NCBI GenBank assembly: GCA_949372635.1
Contig: CASIAB010000004.1
Coordinates: forward strand, 1-64,000
From: an uncultured Pseudomonadales bacterium
GTDB lineage: Bacteria; Pseudomonadota; Gammaproteobacteria; Pseudomonadales; Pseudohongiellaceae
Direction of reading: 5' to 3'
Length of the DNA stretch: 64,000 nucleotides
Shown in pieces: positions 49,531 through 59,908 of the stretch. The notes beneath the pieces are model-generated. The model ran no database searches, was not told where the DNA came from, and saw nothing but the letters and a program-made list of their open reading frames with translations. A program made the position numbers and the translations under genes. How positions within the stretch are numbered: position 1 is the first letter of the stretch; every line of letters starts with the position of its first letter.

Positions 49531-50098
49531 TTTGTTCCTCCGATACTACTTTCAATTTCTTCAGCGCACTGTAGAAACGTGTCTTGGCTGTATTTGCCGA
49601 AATATCTTGAAGCTCAGCGATCTCACCAAAAGTTAACGATTGAAAAATCTTTAACTCAACTATCGATCGCTGGTCCGAGCTTAGCTCGCTTAACATTTTG
49701 AGAACGCGAACGTTCTGCTCGATGTTACCTAATCTATTTTCTGGTTCTAAATCCGTCTTGCCGGGAAATTTTTCGAATTCGTCTCCCTCATTTTCTGCGA
49801 AAAATTTTGGCGGCGAAGTCATCAATCGTTTACGGCGATTCATATCTGCCGCTTTGTTGTGAGCTATACGGAAGATCCAACTGCTGAACTTCGCATCGCC
49901 CCTGAAGCGATGCAGGTTTCTGTACACACCCAGAAAAACTTCCTGCATCAGGTCCATCGCATCACTGGCATTTCCCGTTAGACGTAAGCCATGGTTGTAG
50001 ATCTTCGATTCATAGCGCTTAACCAATTTTTCCCAAGCATAGGCCGACCCATTAAGGGCTGCTGCTATTAGCGCTTGGTCTTCGTCTATCAGACTCAT
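49517..50098 (-). CDS. ECF (RpoE-like) sigma-70 factor
   Basis: NASDAMDLMQEVFLGVYRNLHRFRGDAKFSSWIFRIAHNKAADMNRR; region 4 LTFGEIAELQDISANTAKTRFYSALKKL. Confidence 0.95.
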   Translation of the reverse strand: MSLIDEDQALIAAALNGSAYAWEKLVKRYESKIYNHGLRLTGNASDAMDLMQEVFLGVYRNLHRFRGDAKFSSWIFRIAHNKAADMNRRKRLMTSPPKFFAENEGDEFEKFPGKTDLEPENRLGNIEQNVRVLKMLSELSSDQRSIVELKIFQSLTFGEIAELQDISANTAKTRFYSALKKLKVVSEEQNVLS

Positions 50099-50205
50099 GA
50101 AATCCCCATTGATCGCTGCACCGCAGATTCTTGCATCGAAAACAGGATACTGGTTTTAGAGAGTAAGTCGCAAGCTACGGAAGAATAGTTTGCGCAGGAC
50201 TACAA

Positions 50206-50724
50206 TTACTTATCAGGGTAGGCATGCAGGGAATCGTCAACCAGAGCGCTCCACGCCCTGCTGAAGGGATGGACTTTGTTGGTGCTGCCACTCGCGCCAG
50301 TCATTGGATAACCCTTGTTGGCCCATTCGAACAATGAATGTTCTAAGTTGAGCACCTTGGTGAAGCCACGCGCCTGAAGTTCTGCAGCGACAGAGGCCGA
50401 TCGGTAGCCTACGGAACAGTAGACGATGATCTCTGTGTCTTTGCCTAGCCCTCTTTCGCTTATGACGCTGGATATAGCCTCAGCGCTTTCCAAATGAAGC
50501 GCATTATCTAAATGACTAACACGGAACTCGACATCTTTACGCACGTCTACAATAATGGGCCGCTTTACATCTGATACCTCAAACCACGTAAACACCACAT
50601 CGGTAGAAACCGACTGCACACCGGGAAACTCACTCTGAATTTTTTCGTCCACAGACTCCCAGCTGACCCCGAATAGACCGAAGAAGAATGAAGAGACTGA
50701 GGCTGCCGCAATAAGCTTGAACAT
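50206..50724 (-). CDS. Rhodanese-domain protein
   Basis: IIVYCSVGYRSASVAAELQARGF. Confidence 0.9.
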   Translation of the reverse strand: MFKLIAAASVSSFFFGLFGVSWESVDEKIQSEFPGVQSVSTDVVFTWFEVSDVKRPIIVDVRKDVEFRVSHLDNALHLESAEAISSVISERGLGKDTEIIVYCSVGYRSASVAAELQARGFTKVLNLEHSLFEWANKGYPMTGASGSTNKVHPFSRAWSALVDDSLHAYPDK

Positions 50725-50961
50725 GAACTAATACCGCTCGGGTGATGCTGTGATTTGTAATCGATTCTACCCGCTATGACCGGCAGCAAAGGTGGTTTCA
50801 TACAATAGCGCAAAATATGGCTACTGAGCAGAGCGAAAATACGCAAGCAGCCAGCTTACCTAGCCCAGCCTCTCCCGTGATGGTATCGCCTTGTGAGCGA
50901 ATTCCAAGTTAGACAACCCGGCTGCTTGTTCTACGCTAAAGTTGGCCTCAAATAGAGGCCC

Positions 50962-52626
50962 TTAGGCGGCGACGCGCTGCTGGCGGAGCAGCTGACTGGC
51001 GGCGCCCATAAAAGCGTTGAGTGAAGAGGCTATGATGTCATTGCTAATCGCGACGCCACTATAACGCCGACCATCACACTTCAATTGAATGTAAGTCACT
51101 GCCTCGGCATCGGCACCTTGGCCGAGTGCGTGTTCACCGTATTCCATGATTTCAAAATCGATCTTGATGGCTTCTTTCAACCCCGTCACGAGGGCATTCA
51201 GTACGCCATCGCCTTCACCACTAATCGAGAGTTCCTTGCCGAAGTAGTCGATCTTGGCATTAAACGTCTCGCGCCCTTCCGCTTTCTTGATACTAAAGTC
51301 TTCAAGGCTGATCACCTTGTCACTATTCAAATAGTGCTGGTTGAACAGCTCCCAAATTTCATCTGGCTTTATTTCTTGCCCGCTAACCTCCGTAACCTTC
51401 TGCACCACGCGACTGAACTCTATCTGCAACCAACGCGGCAATTCGAATCCAAACTTATTAGCGAGCACATAGGCGATGCCTCCCTTCCCAGACTGGCTGT
51501 TCACGCGAATTACATCTTGGTAGGTCCGACCCAGATCACGGGGATCAATTGGCAGGTAAGCAATTTCCCAGGTCCCGCCCTTTTTATAGTTATCGAGGCA
51601 TTTCTTAATCGCATCCTGATGCGATCCTGAGAAGGCTGTAAACACTAAGTCACCGGAATAAGGTTGCCGTGGATGCACATCGATCTGTGTGCACTCGCGT
51701 ACAACAGAAACAATTTTATCCATGTCATGCAGATCCAATTGAGGATCGACACCTTGGCTGTATAGATTCATCGCCATCACAACGATGTCCATGTTGCCGG
51801 TGCGCTCGCCGTTCCCAAGTAGAGTTCCCTCCACTCTCTGAGCGCCACCCATAATGGCCAACTCGGCAGAGGCGACAGCACAACCGCGATCGTTATGAGT
51901 GTGCAGGCTAACTGTAATAGCATCTCTGTTTTGAATATTGCGGCAGAACCATTCGATCTGGTCCGCATATACATTCGGTGTAGACACTTCAACCGTAGAA
52001 GGAAGATTGAAGATAACTGGTCTCTCGATAGTCGGCTTCCACACACTAGAGACAGCATCACAAACCTCAACGGCAAAGTCGATCTCGGTGCCAGTAAAGC
52101 TCTCTGGGGAATATTGAAAGGTCCATTCGGTTTCCGGAGCAAGCTGTGCGCAACGCTTAACTTCCTGAGCGCCGGCTACAGCAATATCAACGATACCCGC
52201 CTTATCTGTCTTGAAGACTTTCTCTCGTTGCACTACAGAGGTCGAATTATAGACATGTAGAATCGCCTTCTTTGCGCCTTTCAGAGACTCAAAAGTTCGC
52301 TGTATTAGAGCGGGTCTCGCCTGCGTAAGAACTTGGATCGTGACATCGTCAGGCACCTTGCCCTCTTCGATTAGGCTACGAACAAAGTCGAAGTCAGGCT
52401 GTGAGGCAGCCGGAAAACCCACTTCGATCTCCTTGAATCCTACTGACACCAAGAGTCCGAACATCTTCTTTTTTTGCGCGACTGACATTGGCTCGATCAA
52501 CGCCTGGTTTCCATCACGCAGGTCAACGCTACACCACCTAGGTGCTTCGGTGATGACCTGATTCGGCCAAGTTCTATCCTTAATATCGATAGTCTGGAAA
52601 GGCTGGTACTTCGTATGATCGAACAC
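50962..52626 (-). CDS. leuA: 2-isopropylmalate synthase (long form)
   Basis: RTWPNQVITEAPRWCSVDLRDGNQALIEPM; HTHNDRGCAVASAELAIMGGAQRVEGTLLGNGERTGN. Confidence 0.97.
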   Translation of the reverse strand: MFDHTKYQPFQTIDIKDRTWPNQVITEAPRWCSVDLRDGNQALIEPMSVAQKKKMFGLLVSVGFKEIEVGFPAASQPDFDFVRSLIEEGKVPDDVTIQVLTQARPALIQRTFESLKGAKKAILHVYNSTSVVQREKVFKTDKAGIVDIAVAGAQEVKRCAQLAPETEWTFQYSPESFTGTEIDFAVEVCDAVSSVWKPTIERPVIFNLPSTVEVSTPNVYADQIEWFCRNIQNRDAITVSLHTHNDRGCAVASAELAIMGGAQRVEGTLLGNGERTGNMDIVVMAMNLYSQGVDPQLDLHDMDKIVSVVRECTQIDVHPRQPYSGDLVFTAFSGSHQDAIKKCLDNYKKGGTWEIAYLPIDPRDLGRTYQDVIRVNSQSGKGGIAYVLANKFGFELPRWLQIEFSRVVQKVTEVSGQEIKPDEIWELFNQHYLNSDKVISLEDFSIKKAEGRETFNAKIDYFGKELSISGEGDGVLNALVTGLKEAIKIDFEIMEYGEHALGQGADAEAVTYIQLKCDGRRYSGVAISNDIIASSLNAFMGAASQLLRQQRVAA

Positions 52627-52816
52627 GTTAATTCCTCACTTGATTTAAATTTGCTAACACCTGATTCGGCGTTTCTCTCTTACTCGGCTCTATTCGTCCT
52701 TTTGAGACTTGGGATGCCGGTGTTAAGTCTGTTTAACCAATCACCCTTAGTTCGAGTAGACTAGGATAGGGAAAGAGCCGCAGCATTTCTACGCCTAATT
52801 TTCCTCAAAATCATAT

Positions 52817-52872
52817 TATATTGGTTTTTTATACTAAAAATAATAATAAATTTGTATATTAATACCAATATA
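52817..52872. promoter_or_regulatory. Spaced inverted repeat in an A+T-rich intergenic region
   Basis: TATATTGGT (52817-52825) ... ACCAATATA (52864-52872), between divergent leuA and the Lrp-family gene. Confidence 0.4.
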
Positions 52873-52922
52873 TAGAATAATATAAATTTTCTTCACTTGA
52901 CACAGCAAAACGGTGCGCCAGC

Positions 52923-53399
52923 ATGCGGATGGACAAGTTAGATAAGAGAATTTTACAGGAACTACAAAACAATGGAGCAATCACCAATCTGGAACTCTCT
53001 GAAAAGATCGGCCTCTCGCCATCGCCCTGCGCACGACGCGTAAAGCAGTTAGAGGAGAGCGGGATAATCAAAGGGCAAGTCACCCTGCTCGACGCCTCGA
53101 AGTTGGGGCTTAAGCTCATCGCGCTTATTCAGATCAGCATGGACCGCCACACTCCCGACCGCTTCGAAATCTTCGAGGAGAAGGTGCGCACCTTTCCCGA
53201 AGTCACAGAGTGCCTATTGATTACTGGCCAGTCGGCTGACTATCAACTAAAGGTGGTGATACCCGACATGGAGTACTACCAGGAACTCTTACTCAACAAG
53301 ATCACGAAGATAGAAGGCGTCACAGATGTACACTCGAGCTTCATACTAAGAGAAGTGCATAGCACTACCGAACTCCCACTCAACCATATTACGAGCTAA
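52923..53399 (+). CDS. Lrp/AsnC-family transcriptional regulator
   Basis: LDKRILQELQNNGAITNLELSEKIGLSPSPCARRVKQLEESGII. Confidence 0.95.
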   Translation: MRMDKLDKRILQELQNNGAITNLELSEKIGLSPSPCARRVKQLEESGIIKGQVTLLDASKLGLKLIALIQISMDRHTPDRFEIFEEKVRTFPEVTECLLITGQSADYQLKVVIPDMEYYQELLLNKITKIEGVTDVHSSFILREVHSTTELPLNHITS

Positions 53400-53437
53400 T
53401 ACCAGCTATTAAGATCGAACTTAAAGGAGATGCCCTC

Positions 53438-54043
53438 TTGCAAAAATCTATCGACTATTACCTTTCGCTAGTCTCGCCATGGTCTTACTTAGGACATGAA
53501 AGACTAGTGAAAATGGCGAAGCAATATGACACTACAATCACAATATGGCCTGTGGATTTCTCTATCATCTTCCCCAGCACTGGCGGCATACCGCTTCCGA
53601 AAAGGTCTGAACAGAGAAAGGCATATCGAATGCAGGAACTGCATCGCTGGCGCGACCACACGAAGGTAGATCTGAATTTTGAGCCCCTTCACTTTCCCGT
53701 GAGCGACAAACTAGCCGCAACCATGGTCGTCAATCTTCGAAAGCAAGATGCACAGAAGGCAATCCATCTCGCCGGTGCCTGCCTCAGAGCATGCTGGCTG
53801 GAAGAGCGCGACATAAGCGATGCAGATACACTTCTAGCGATTGCCACAGAAAATAATTTGGATGGTAGCGACTTGCTTGCCGATAGCGCTGGAGCCATTG
53901 AGGAAAGAACACAGGACAGTGTCAATGCTGTAGAACTCGGCGTTTTTGGTGCGCCCAGCTATCGCTTCGATGAACAACTGTTTTGGGGACAAGACCGGCT
54001 AAAATTCCTGGAAAAAGAGCTACAAAGAACGCCAGCAGAATAA
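53438..54043 (+). CDS. DsbA-like / 2-hydroxychromene-2-carboxylate isomerase family
   Basis: DYYLSLVSPWSYLGHERL ... VNAVELGVFGAPSYRFDEQLFWGQDRLKFLE. Confidence 0.9.
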   Translation: MQKSIDYYLSLVSPWSYLGHERLVKMAKQYDTTITIWPVDFSIIFPSTGGIPLPKRSEQRKAYRMQELHRWRDHTKVDLNFEPLHFPVSDKLAATMVVNLRKQDAQKAIHLAGACLRACWLEERDISDADTLLAIATENNLDGSDLLADSAGAIEERTQDSVNAVELGVFGAPSYRFDEQLFWGQDRLKFLEKELQRTPAE

Positions 54044-54058
54044 GCAATAAACTGCGCG

Positions 54059-54889
54059 CTAAAAGAAGTGTTTAATCTTCTCCTTGTAAGAACGACTCAT
54101 CTTCAACGAGGAACCACAGCTCAAGGTTAGGTGAAATTCTCCGTTTATGTGCGATGACACTTTCTCAACCCTGTGCAGATTAACGATTGTCGATCTATGT
54201 ACTCTCTGAAATATTGAAGGGTCGAGCTTGGACTCCAACTCCTTCATTGTCGTGCGCATGATATGCGTTACGCCATCGACGTGAACGCACATGTAATCAC
54301 CCGCCGCATCTACCCAGTCGATATCCTTGATTACTACGAAGGTTGTAGAAGAACCATCCTTGATAGCTAGACGGTCAGCGTGTTCTGTCGACTGATCTTC
54401 GGCGTCTAACAATTCGCCGATAGCGGTCGGCGACTTCCCCGTAAGACTTACTAATAACTTCAAGAGCCGCTGCTTCTCGCTCACGGCGCCGACCTGAGAT
54501 TTATGCTGCCAAGCCTTTTCTATGGACTCTGCTAATCGCTCATTTTCCACCGGCTTTAAGAGATAATCGATAGCGTGCATCTCGAAGGCATCGACCGCAA
54601 ACGAATCATAGGCGGTTACAAAGATGATCATCGGCAAGATATCGGACTGAATTTCTTGAATCATTTCGACCCCAGTCTTGCCGGGCATCTGAATGTCGAG
54701 AAACATCAAATCTGGTTCTAACTCGGCGATCGCCTGCAACGCTTCCTTTGCATTCGCGCAACACTTAATGATCTCTACGTTATCGAATGCGCCAAGGCGT
54801 ATCTCCAGACCCTGCCTCGCTAGCTCTTCGTCATCAACGATAATAGCCTTCATTTTATTCGAATCATTGTCTGTCATAAGGAATCTCAA
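54059..54889 (-). CDS. LytTR-family response regulator
   Basis: REC IIVDDEELARQGLEIRL, DLMFLDIQMPGKTG; LytTR IDWVDAAGDYMCVHV ... IFQRVHRSTIVNLHRV. Confidence 0.95.
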   Translation of the reverse strand: MRFLMTDNDSNKMKAIIVDDEELARQGLEIRLGAFDNVEIIKCCANAKEALQAIAELEPDLMFLDIQMPGKTGVEMIQEIQSDILPMIIFVTAYDSFAVDAFEMHAIDYLLKPVENERLAESIEKAWQHKSQVGAVSEKQRLLKLLVSLTGKSPTAIGELLDAEDQSTEHADRLAIKDGSSTTFVVIKDIDWVDAAGDYMCVHVDGVTHIMRTTMKELESKLDPSIFQRVHRSTIVNLHRVEKVSSHINGEFHLTLSCGSSLKMSRSYKEKIKHFF

Positions 54890-55964
54890 CCGTTACGATT
54901 AGGCCGCCAGAACCGGCGTTGCTGAATATCAATTTGTACTTTTCAGAATAAATCTGTTGAAGACGATTTCGAATATTACGAATTCCTACGCCCTGAGAGA
55001 AAGCCGAGCCATCACTTTCGCCATCGAGCATCGGCAAGCCAGGGCCATCGTCTGCAACCTGCAACACGAGAGTCACTTCTCTCACCTGAGCACTAATTCG
55101 AATCGTTCCCCCGCTTTCCGACTGCGAGATTGCATACTTAATTGAATTCTCGATCAGCGGTTGCAGCAACATGGTTGGCACCATCGCAAGCTCCGCCTTC
55201 GTTTCAATGTCTATATCGAGACGCAGGCGCTCGGCGAAACGCACTTTCTCAATATCCAGATACAACTTAGATGTTTCTAGCTCATGGGCAAGACTCACCT
55301 TATCCAACGACGAGTGATCAAGGGAATAGCGCAAGAACTTGCTCAACTTAGTCAGCATCTCATTCGCCTGGTCGTTTGCCGACGATAGAACCAAGGTAGA
55401 GATGGCGTTAAGAGTATTGAAAAGAAAATGCGGATTCAACTGATAGCGCAGCATCAATAACTGCGCCTCATGCGCAAGAGATTCAGAGCGCAGGCTCTTC
55501 TCTTTCTCTGCCTGAAATAACTGATAATACTTGATAATAAAATACAGCCCGCTCCACAAAAGAAGAAGCGGAAATGAACTGCTGAACAGGCTATCGAATA
55601 GATTCTGAGCACTCACATCGCGAAGACTAAGCACTTCGCCGAAGGGTATGAAGGATATGTAGTTTCGAATCGGCTGCCAAATCAGCGCGGCCCCGAATGA
55701 GCCAAACCAAGTTACCAAGAAACGCGCGATAAATCCGCGCTCCCAAACTAGCTTATAAAGAGTTCTGAGACCTGCCGTCAACAACATTGCCGCAACGGCA
55801 CTGGCACTCGAGACGAGAGCTCGAGAGAAGATATATTCGGGTGGTACGAAGATGATGTCGCGCAGCATCAGCATCAACACCCAAGTAGACCAGCCTAACA
55901 GCTGGAAAACCCAGAACTGCTTGCTTCGAATAAGGTCTAGAGTGTTGCTGCTCATTAAAGACAT
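54864..55964 (-). CDS. LytS/YehU-type sensor histidine kinase
   Basis: LNPHFLFNTLNAISTLV; VPTMLLQPLIENSIKYAI; DDGPGLP. Confidence 0.95.
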   Translation of the reverse strand: MSLMSSNTLDLIRSKQFWVFQLLGWSTWVLMLMLRDIIFVPPEYIFSRALVSSASAVAAMLLTAGLRTLYKLVWERGFIARFLVTWFGSFGAALIWQPIRNYISFIPFGEVLSLRDVSAQNLFDSLFSSSFPLLLLWSGLYFIIKYYQLFQAEKEKSLRSESLAHEAQLLMLRYQLNPHFLFNTLNAISTLVLSSANDQANEMLTKLSKFLRYSLDHSSLDKVSLAHELETSKLYLDIEKVRFAERLRLDIDIETKAELAMVPTMLLQPLIENSIKYAISQSESGGTIRISAQVREVTLVLQVADDGPGLPMLDGESDGSAFSQGVGIRNIRNRLQQIYSEKYKLIFSNAGSGGLIVTVEIPYDRQ

Positions 55965-56067
55965 CCAAGAGGAAGAGGAAATCTGGCGCTAGCAATAAAA
56001 AGACAAAGAGAAAGCGCGAAAACAACGCTCGCCCCATAAGGGCTGCGCTGTTTTCACCGAGTCAAAC

Positions 56068-57057
56068 CTAGGGTAGCAAGCTCGCTACGCCGTCGCGCTC
56101 TTCCTTAAGTTCTGTCTCTGATTTGTCCATCAGAGTCTGGCTCACTTCACTAATCTCCAGCCCCTGAACGATTTCGTAATTGCCACCTTCACAGATTACT
56201 GGGAAGGAGTAGATGAGACCTTCTTCAACGCCATAGCTGCCGTCGCTATGAATACCCATGCTAACAATCTTGCCAGAAGTACCAAGCGCCCAATCACGTA
56301 TATGCTCGATTGCAGCATTGGCGGCTGAGGCAGCACTAGAAAGACCACGCGCCTTAATAATGGCTGCGCCGCGCTGTTGAACTGTAGGAATGAATTCTTC
56401 TAAGGTCCACGCTTCATCGACAAGGTCGGTCGCCTTGCTGCCAGCAACCGTTGCATGATTGATATCAGGGTACTGAGTTGCCGAGTGATTTCCCCAGATA
56501 ATCAACCCGTCGACATCTGTATTGTGTTTGCCAGCCTTGTTGGCAAGCTGCGCGATCGCCCGGTTGTGATCCAAACGCATCATAGCCGTGAATTGTCCCG
56601 GCTCTAGATCAGGCGCATTGCGGTAAGCGATGAGAGCATTCGTGTTCGCTGGATTTCCCACAACCAATACTTTAACCGTAGCACTGGCGTTGTCATTGAT
56701 GGCTTTTCCTTGGGCAGAAAAGATAGCGGCATTTGCCTCTAGTAGATCCTTTCGCTCCATACCCGGACCACGAGGCCGAGCACCAACCAGTAAACAGTAA
56801 TCAGCATCTTTGAAGGCGACATTAGGATCATCCGACTGAACGATTCCAGCCACCAATGGGAATGCACAATCCTCAATCTCCATAACCGTGCCAGCCAACG
56901 CCTCTAAGGCAGGTGTAATTTCCAGCAGCTGTAATATTACGGGTTGGTCGTTGCCTAACATTTCGCCTGCGGCAATTCGAAATAAAAGGGAATAACTGAT
57001 CTGTCCTGCTGCTCCTGTTACAGCGACTCGCACGGGTGCTTTCATTTTTCGATTCAA
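56068..57057 (-). CDS. mdh: Malate dehydrogenase
   Basis: [42 protein letters not shown] at 57045 is an alternative start. Confidence 0.97.
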   Translation of the reverse strand: MNRKMKAPVRVAVTGAAGQISYSLLFRIAAGEMLGNDQPVILQLLEITPALEALAGTVMEIEDCAFPLVAGIVQSDDPNVAFKDADYCLLVGARPRGPGMERKDLLEANAAIFSAQGKAINDNASATVKVLVVGNPANTNALIAYRNAPDLEPGQFTAMMRLDHNRAIAQLANKAGKHNTDVDGLIIWGNHSATQYPDINHATVAGSKATDLVDEAWTLEEFIPTVQQRGAAIIKARGLSSAASAANAAIEHIRDWALGTSGKIVSMGIHSDGSYGVEEGLIYSFPVICEGGNYEIVQGLEISEVSQTLMDKSETELKEERDGVASLLP

Positions 57058-57215
57058 TCCTTCTAGTTGACAATAGGGCTTTAGTTATCGTCTGGTTATT
57101 AACGAATAGATGGTACATTTCAAATTTTTAGGGCGAGCAGTATAGCAGAATTTGACTGCAAATGAGAGATACCAAACTAGTGTGCAGCATCTTTCTAGGC
57201 CGTTTTGATCCATGA

Positions 57216-58265
57216 CTAGGCGCGGCCACGAGAGTGATGAATAAACATCGCGTCTCCGTAGCTGTAAAAACGGTATTCCTGCTCTACCGCCTCTTTATAA
57301 GCACCTAGCAACATATCTTTCTCGGAAAATGCGCTAACCAACATCAGCAATGTGGATTCCGATAGATGAAAATTCGTCACCAGGGCATCCACTACCTGAA
57401 AGTCATATCCAGGGTAGATGAAAATGTCGGTTTCGCCATGAAACGGCGCCAATGGCGAATCCTTGGCGGCACTCTCAAGGCTGCGCACCGTTGTAGTGCC
57501 GACGGCAACGACACGACCTCCTCGCTCCTTACAGGCCGCGACCTGTTGACAGACTTTTTCATCAACGTCAGCAAGCTCTTTATGCATTTTATGCTCAAGA
57601 ATATTGTCGACTCGGATAGGCTGGAAGGTCCCTGCCCCCACATGCAAGGTAAGATAGGCTATGTCCACGCCCTTAGCGAGCAGTGCCGCAAACAACTCCT
57701 CGTCGAAATGCAAGCCCGCTGTAGGAGCTGCTACAGCTCCCTCCTTCTCGGCATAGATAGTCTGATAGCGCTCGGCATCTACTTTCTCGTCGCTGCGTCT
57801 TATATAAGGTGGAAGCGGCATATGTCCTTCGCGCACAAGCAGCGCAGGAACATCGACATCTGCATCAAAACTCAACAGAAAAAAATCATTCTCTCTGCCT
57901 TCAACTACGGCTCTTGGGATCGGTCCGTCGCCAGCGTTGAATATCAAGCGAGTACCTGGCTTGGGTGATTTGCTGGCGCGTAGCTGCGCCATGACCTTGT
58001 TTGTGTCCAGCATACGCTCGATCAGTATTTCTACTTTACCGCCAGATTCTTTCTGTGCGAACAAGCGAGCGGGAATTACCCGAGTATTGTTAAAGACTAG
58101 AAGGTCCTCGGGCTCTAGGAAGTCCAACAACTGGCCGAAGCGTCTATGTAGAATTTTTCCGGTAGACGCATCCAGGCATAATAGTCGACTATCACTGCGC
58201 TTATGCGCGGGGTAATTAGCTATTAACTCTTGGGGAAGATCGTACTGGAAATCACTGATTTGCAT
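57216..58265 (-). CDS. queA: tRNA preQ1(34) S-adenosylmethionine ribosyltransferase-isomerase
   Basis: [42 protein letters not shown]. Start at 58265; ORF-track start 58379 too early. Confidence 0.97.
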   Translation of the reverse strand: MQISDFQYDLPQELIANYPAHKRSDSRLLCLDASTGKILHRRFGQLLDFLEPEDLLVFNNTRVIPARLFAQKESGGKVEILIERMLDTNKVMAQLRASKSPKPGTRLIFNAGDGPIPRAVVEGRENDFFLLSFDADVDVPALLVREGHMPLPPYIRRSDEKVDAERYQTIYAEKEGAVAAPTAGLHFDEELFAALLAKGVDIAYLTLHVGAGTFQPIRVDNILEHKMHKELADVDEKVCQQVAACKERGGRVVAVGTTTVRSLESAAKDSPLAPFHGETDIFIYPGYDFQVVDALVTNFHLSESTLLMLVSAFSEKDMLLGAYKEAVEQEYRFYSYGDAMFIHHSRGRA

Positions 58266-58484
58266 TACTTTACACAACACTATTGAGTAATTTGGAAGGG
58301 TGGAAGCGTATAGAATAATCCTCGCTAGGGAAAGAGCTAGCGAATGTGCCAGTTTTTTCACTGATTGGCGAAAATTCATCTAGGCGAGAGAGCAATTGCA
58401 GGATCAGGCGCAATTGGTATAATGCTCGGCAGATCTGACTAAGCGGCACGCTTAATGTCCCATGCCAGCCAGAATTTGATTATT

Positions 58485-58571
58485 GCCAGTGTGGTGAAAT
58501 TGGTAGACACGCCGGATTCAAAATCCGGTTCCTTCACGGGAGTGGCGGTTCAAGTCCGCCCACTGGTACCA
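58485..58571 (+). tRNA. tRNA-Leu(CAA)
   Basis: GCCAGTG...CACTGGT acceptor with ACCA, anticodon stem-loop CCGGA-TTCAAAA-TCCGG, variable arm, GGTTCAAGTCC T-loop. Confidence 0.96.
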
Positions 58572-58623
58572 ACAATCAGTATATCTCAATCTAGTTCCTT
58601 CTAAATCCTTCCACATGCATCAG

Positions 58624-58926
58624 TTACATGGAGCCATCATTCCAGTGGATGCGATCCCCATAGTCTTCATGCGAAAGCTCCATTGCCAATGATATCGTGC
58701 TTTTTAATTTCTTATTAATTATGCCAATATGAACTATTAATTTCTCGACCCGCTTGTTTAGCATATATATCTGGTATCCGTCTTCGCTATTCTGTCGCTC
58801 GAGTTTTTCTATTCTATCTTAGAAATCGTATACTTGCTTGTCGCGATAGCTTTCCTCAAGATCAAATTTATCACGAACATAGTGGAAGTGATAAATAACA
58901 ACAACGCTGATAGAGATAAATAGCAT
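58624..58926 (-). pseudogene. TM plus coiled-coil ORF interrupted by in-frame TAA
   Basis: MLFISISVVVIYHFHYVRDKFDLEESYRDKQVYDF*DRIEKLERQNSEDGYQIYMLNKRVEKLIVHIGIINKKLKSTISLAMELSHEDYGDRIHWNDGSM*; TAA at 58819-58821. Confidence 0.55.
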
Positions 58927-59084
58927 AGCGTAATAGATAAAAGGCAGTGGCGATATAGGCTGTGATTAAAGGATGTCTTTTCAGGCTTTGGGAGTTAACT
59001 TGTCAATACCGCCCAAAGCAAGGTGACATTTTCAGAGTCTTAATACATGCTGTAGTTTCTAGAATAGCGGAGCAACTTAGTCTG

Positions 59085-59825
59085 CTAGTCGGCGGTCAGA
59101 GCATGAAAGAAGGGCTTAATGCTGCGTGCCAATTGCGTCTCAAGCGAGGCTGTTCTATCGGTGAATTTGAAGAATCCCTCAGCTGCGACAGTATCTAACG
59201 GCAGCGAAAACGTTCTCGCTGTGTCTACCGCCTTTACCAAACTCAAATATTTATTCTCTGTTAGTTGGCTGGCGTAAATTTTTACTATCTCATACTTCTG
59301 GTGTGCCACTGCGGACGTGTCTATAAGAAGGTTAATAGGCGCTAGGTTGCTGACTTCGTAGGAATAGACATCGCCTGTGTAAGAAACCAAGCGCTGAACA
59401 CTTCGCCAGACAAGTTCCGATGTCGCACGGTGATCTGGGTGAAATTCTAGGGGCGTGGGAATGAAAATACTCTTCGGGTTAGTTTCTTCGATGAGGGTGC
59501 TGATCTTATTGATTAAACGCTCGCACACTTCGACTCCGCGGTCTGGTTCGGCAAAGAAATAGTTGTTGGTCACACCGAGCGCAGAGGTTGCTTGTTTGGC
59601 TTCCTCTACTCTTTTTTCCACCAAAGACTCGTGATTTTTATCGCCGCCTAGTGCACCATCGGTGACGAAGACCACATTGGTTTCTATGTTTTTCTGTTTT
59701 GCCAGCAGCATGGAGCCGCCAAGACCAAAGGTTTCGTCATCAGCATGGGGGGCGAAAGTCAGCCATGGCCCGTCCGGAATATCCGATGTGCTGTAAGGGA
59801 CTAATTCATTCTCAGCTACTATCAT
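59085..59825 (-). CDS. PIG-L/LmbE-family deacetylase
   Basis: TFAPHADDETFGLGGSMLLA; TPLEFHPDHRATSELVW. Confidence 0.94.
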   Translation of the reverse strand: MIVAENELVPYSTSDIPDGPWLTFAPHADDETFGLGGSMLLAKQKNIETNVVFVTDGALGGDKNHESLVEKRVEEAKQATSALGVTNNYFFAEPDRGVEVCERLINKISTLIEETNPKSIFIPTPLEFHPDHRATSELVWRSVQRLVSYTGDVYSYEVSNLAPINLLIDTSAVAHQKYEIVKIYASQLTENKYLSLVKAVDTARTFSLPLDTVAAEGFFKFTDRTASLETQLARSIKPFFHALTAD

Positions 59826-59908
59826 GTTTATGCCTCTTAACGGGCTATAGATTGCCTAATTACCTTTCTGCGAACGTGCTAGCCAAGGGCTAGATAGTTA
59901 GGGGTAAG

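Noticed and set aside
51085-51630. 181-aa plus-strand ORF
   Set aside because: Antisense within leuA.
57366-57968. 200-aa plus-strand ORF
   Set aside because: Antisense within queA.
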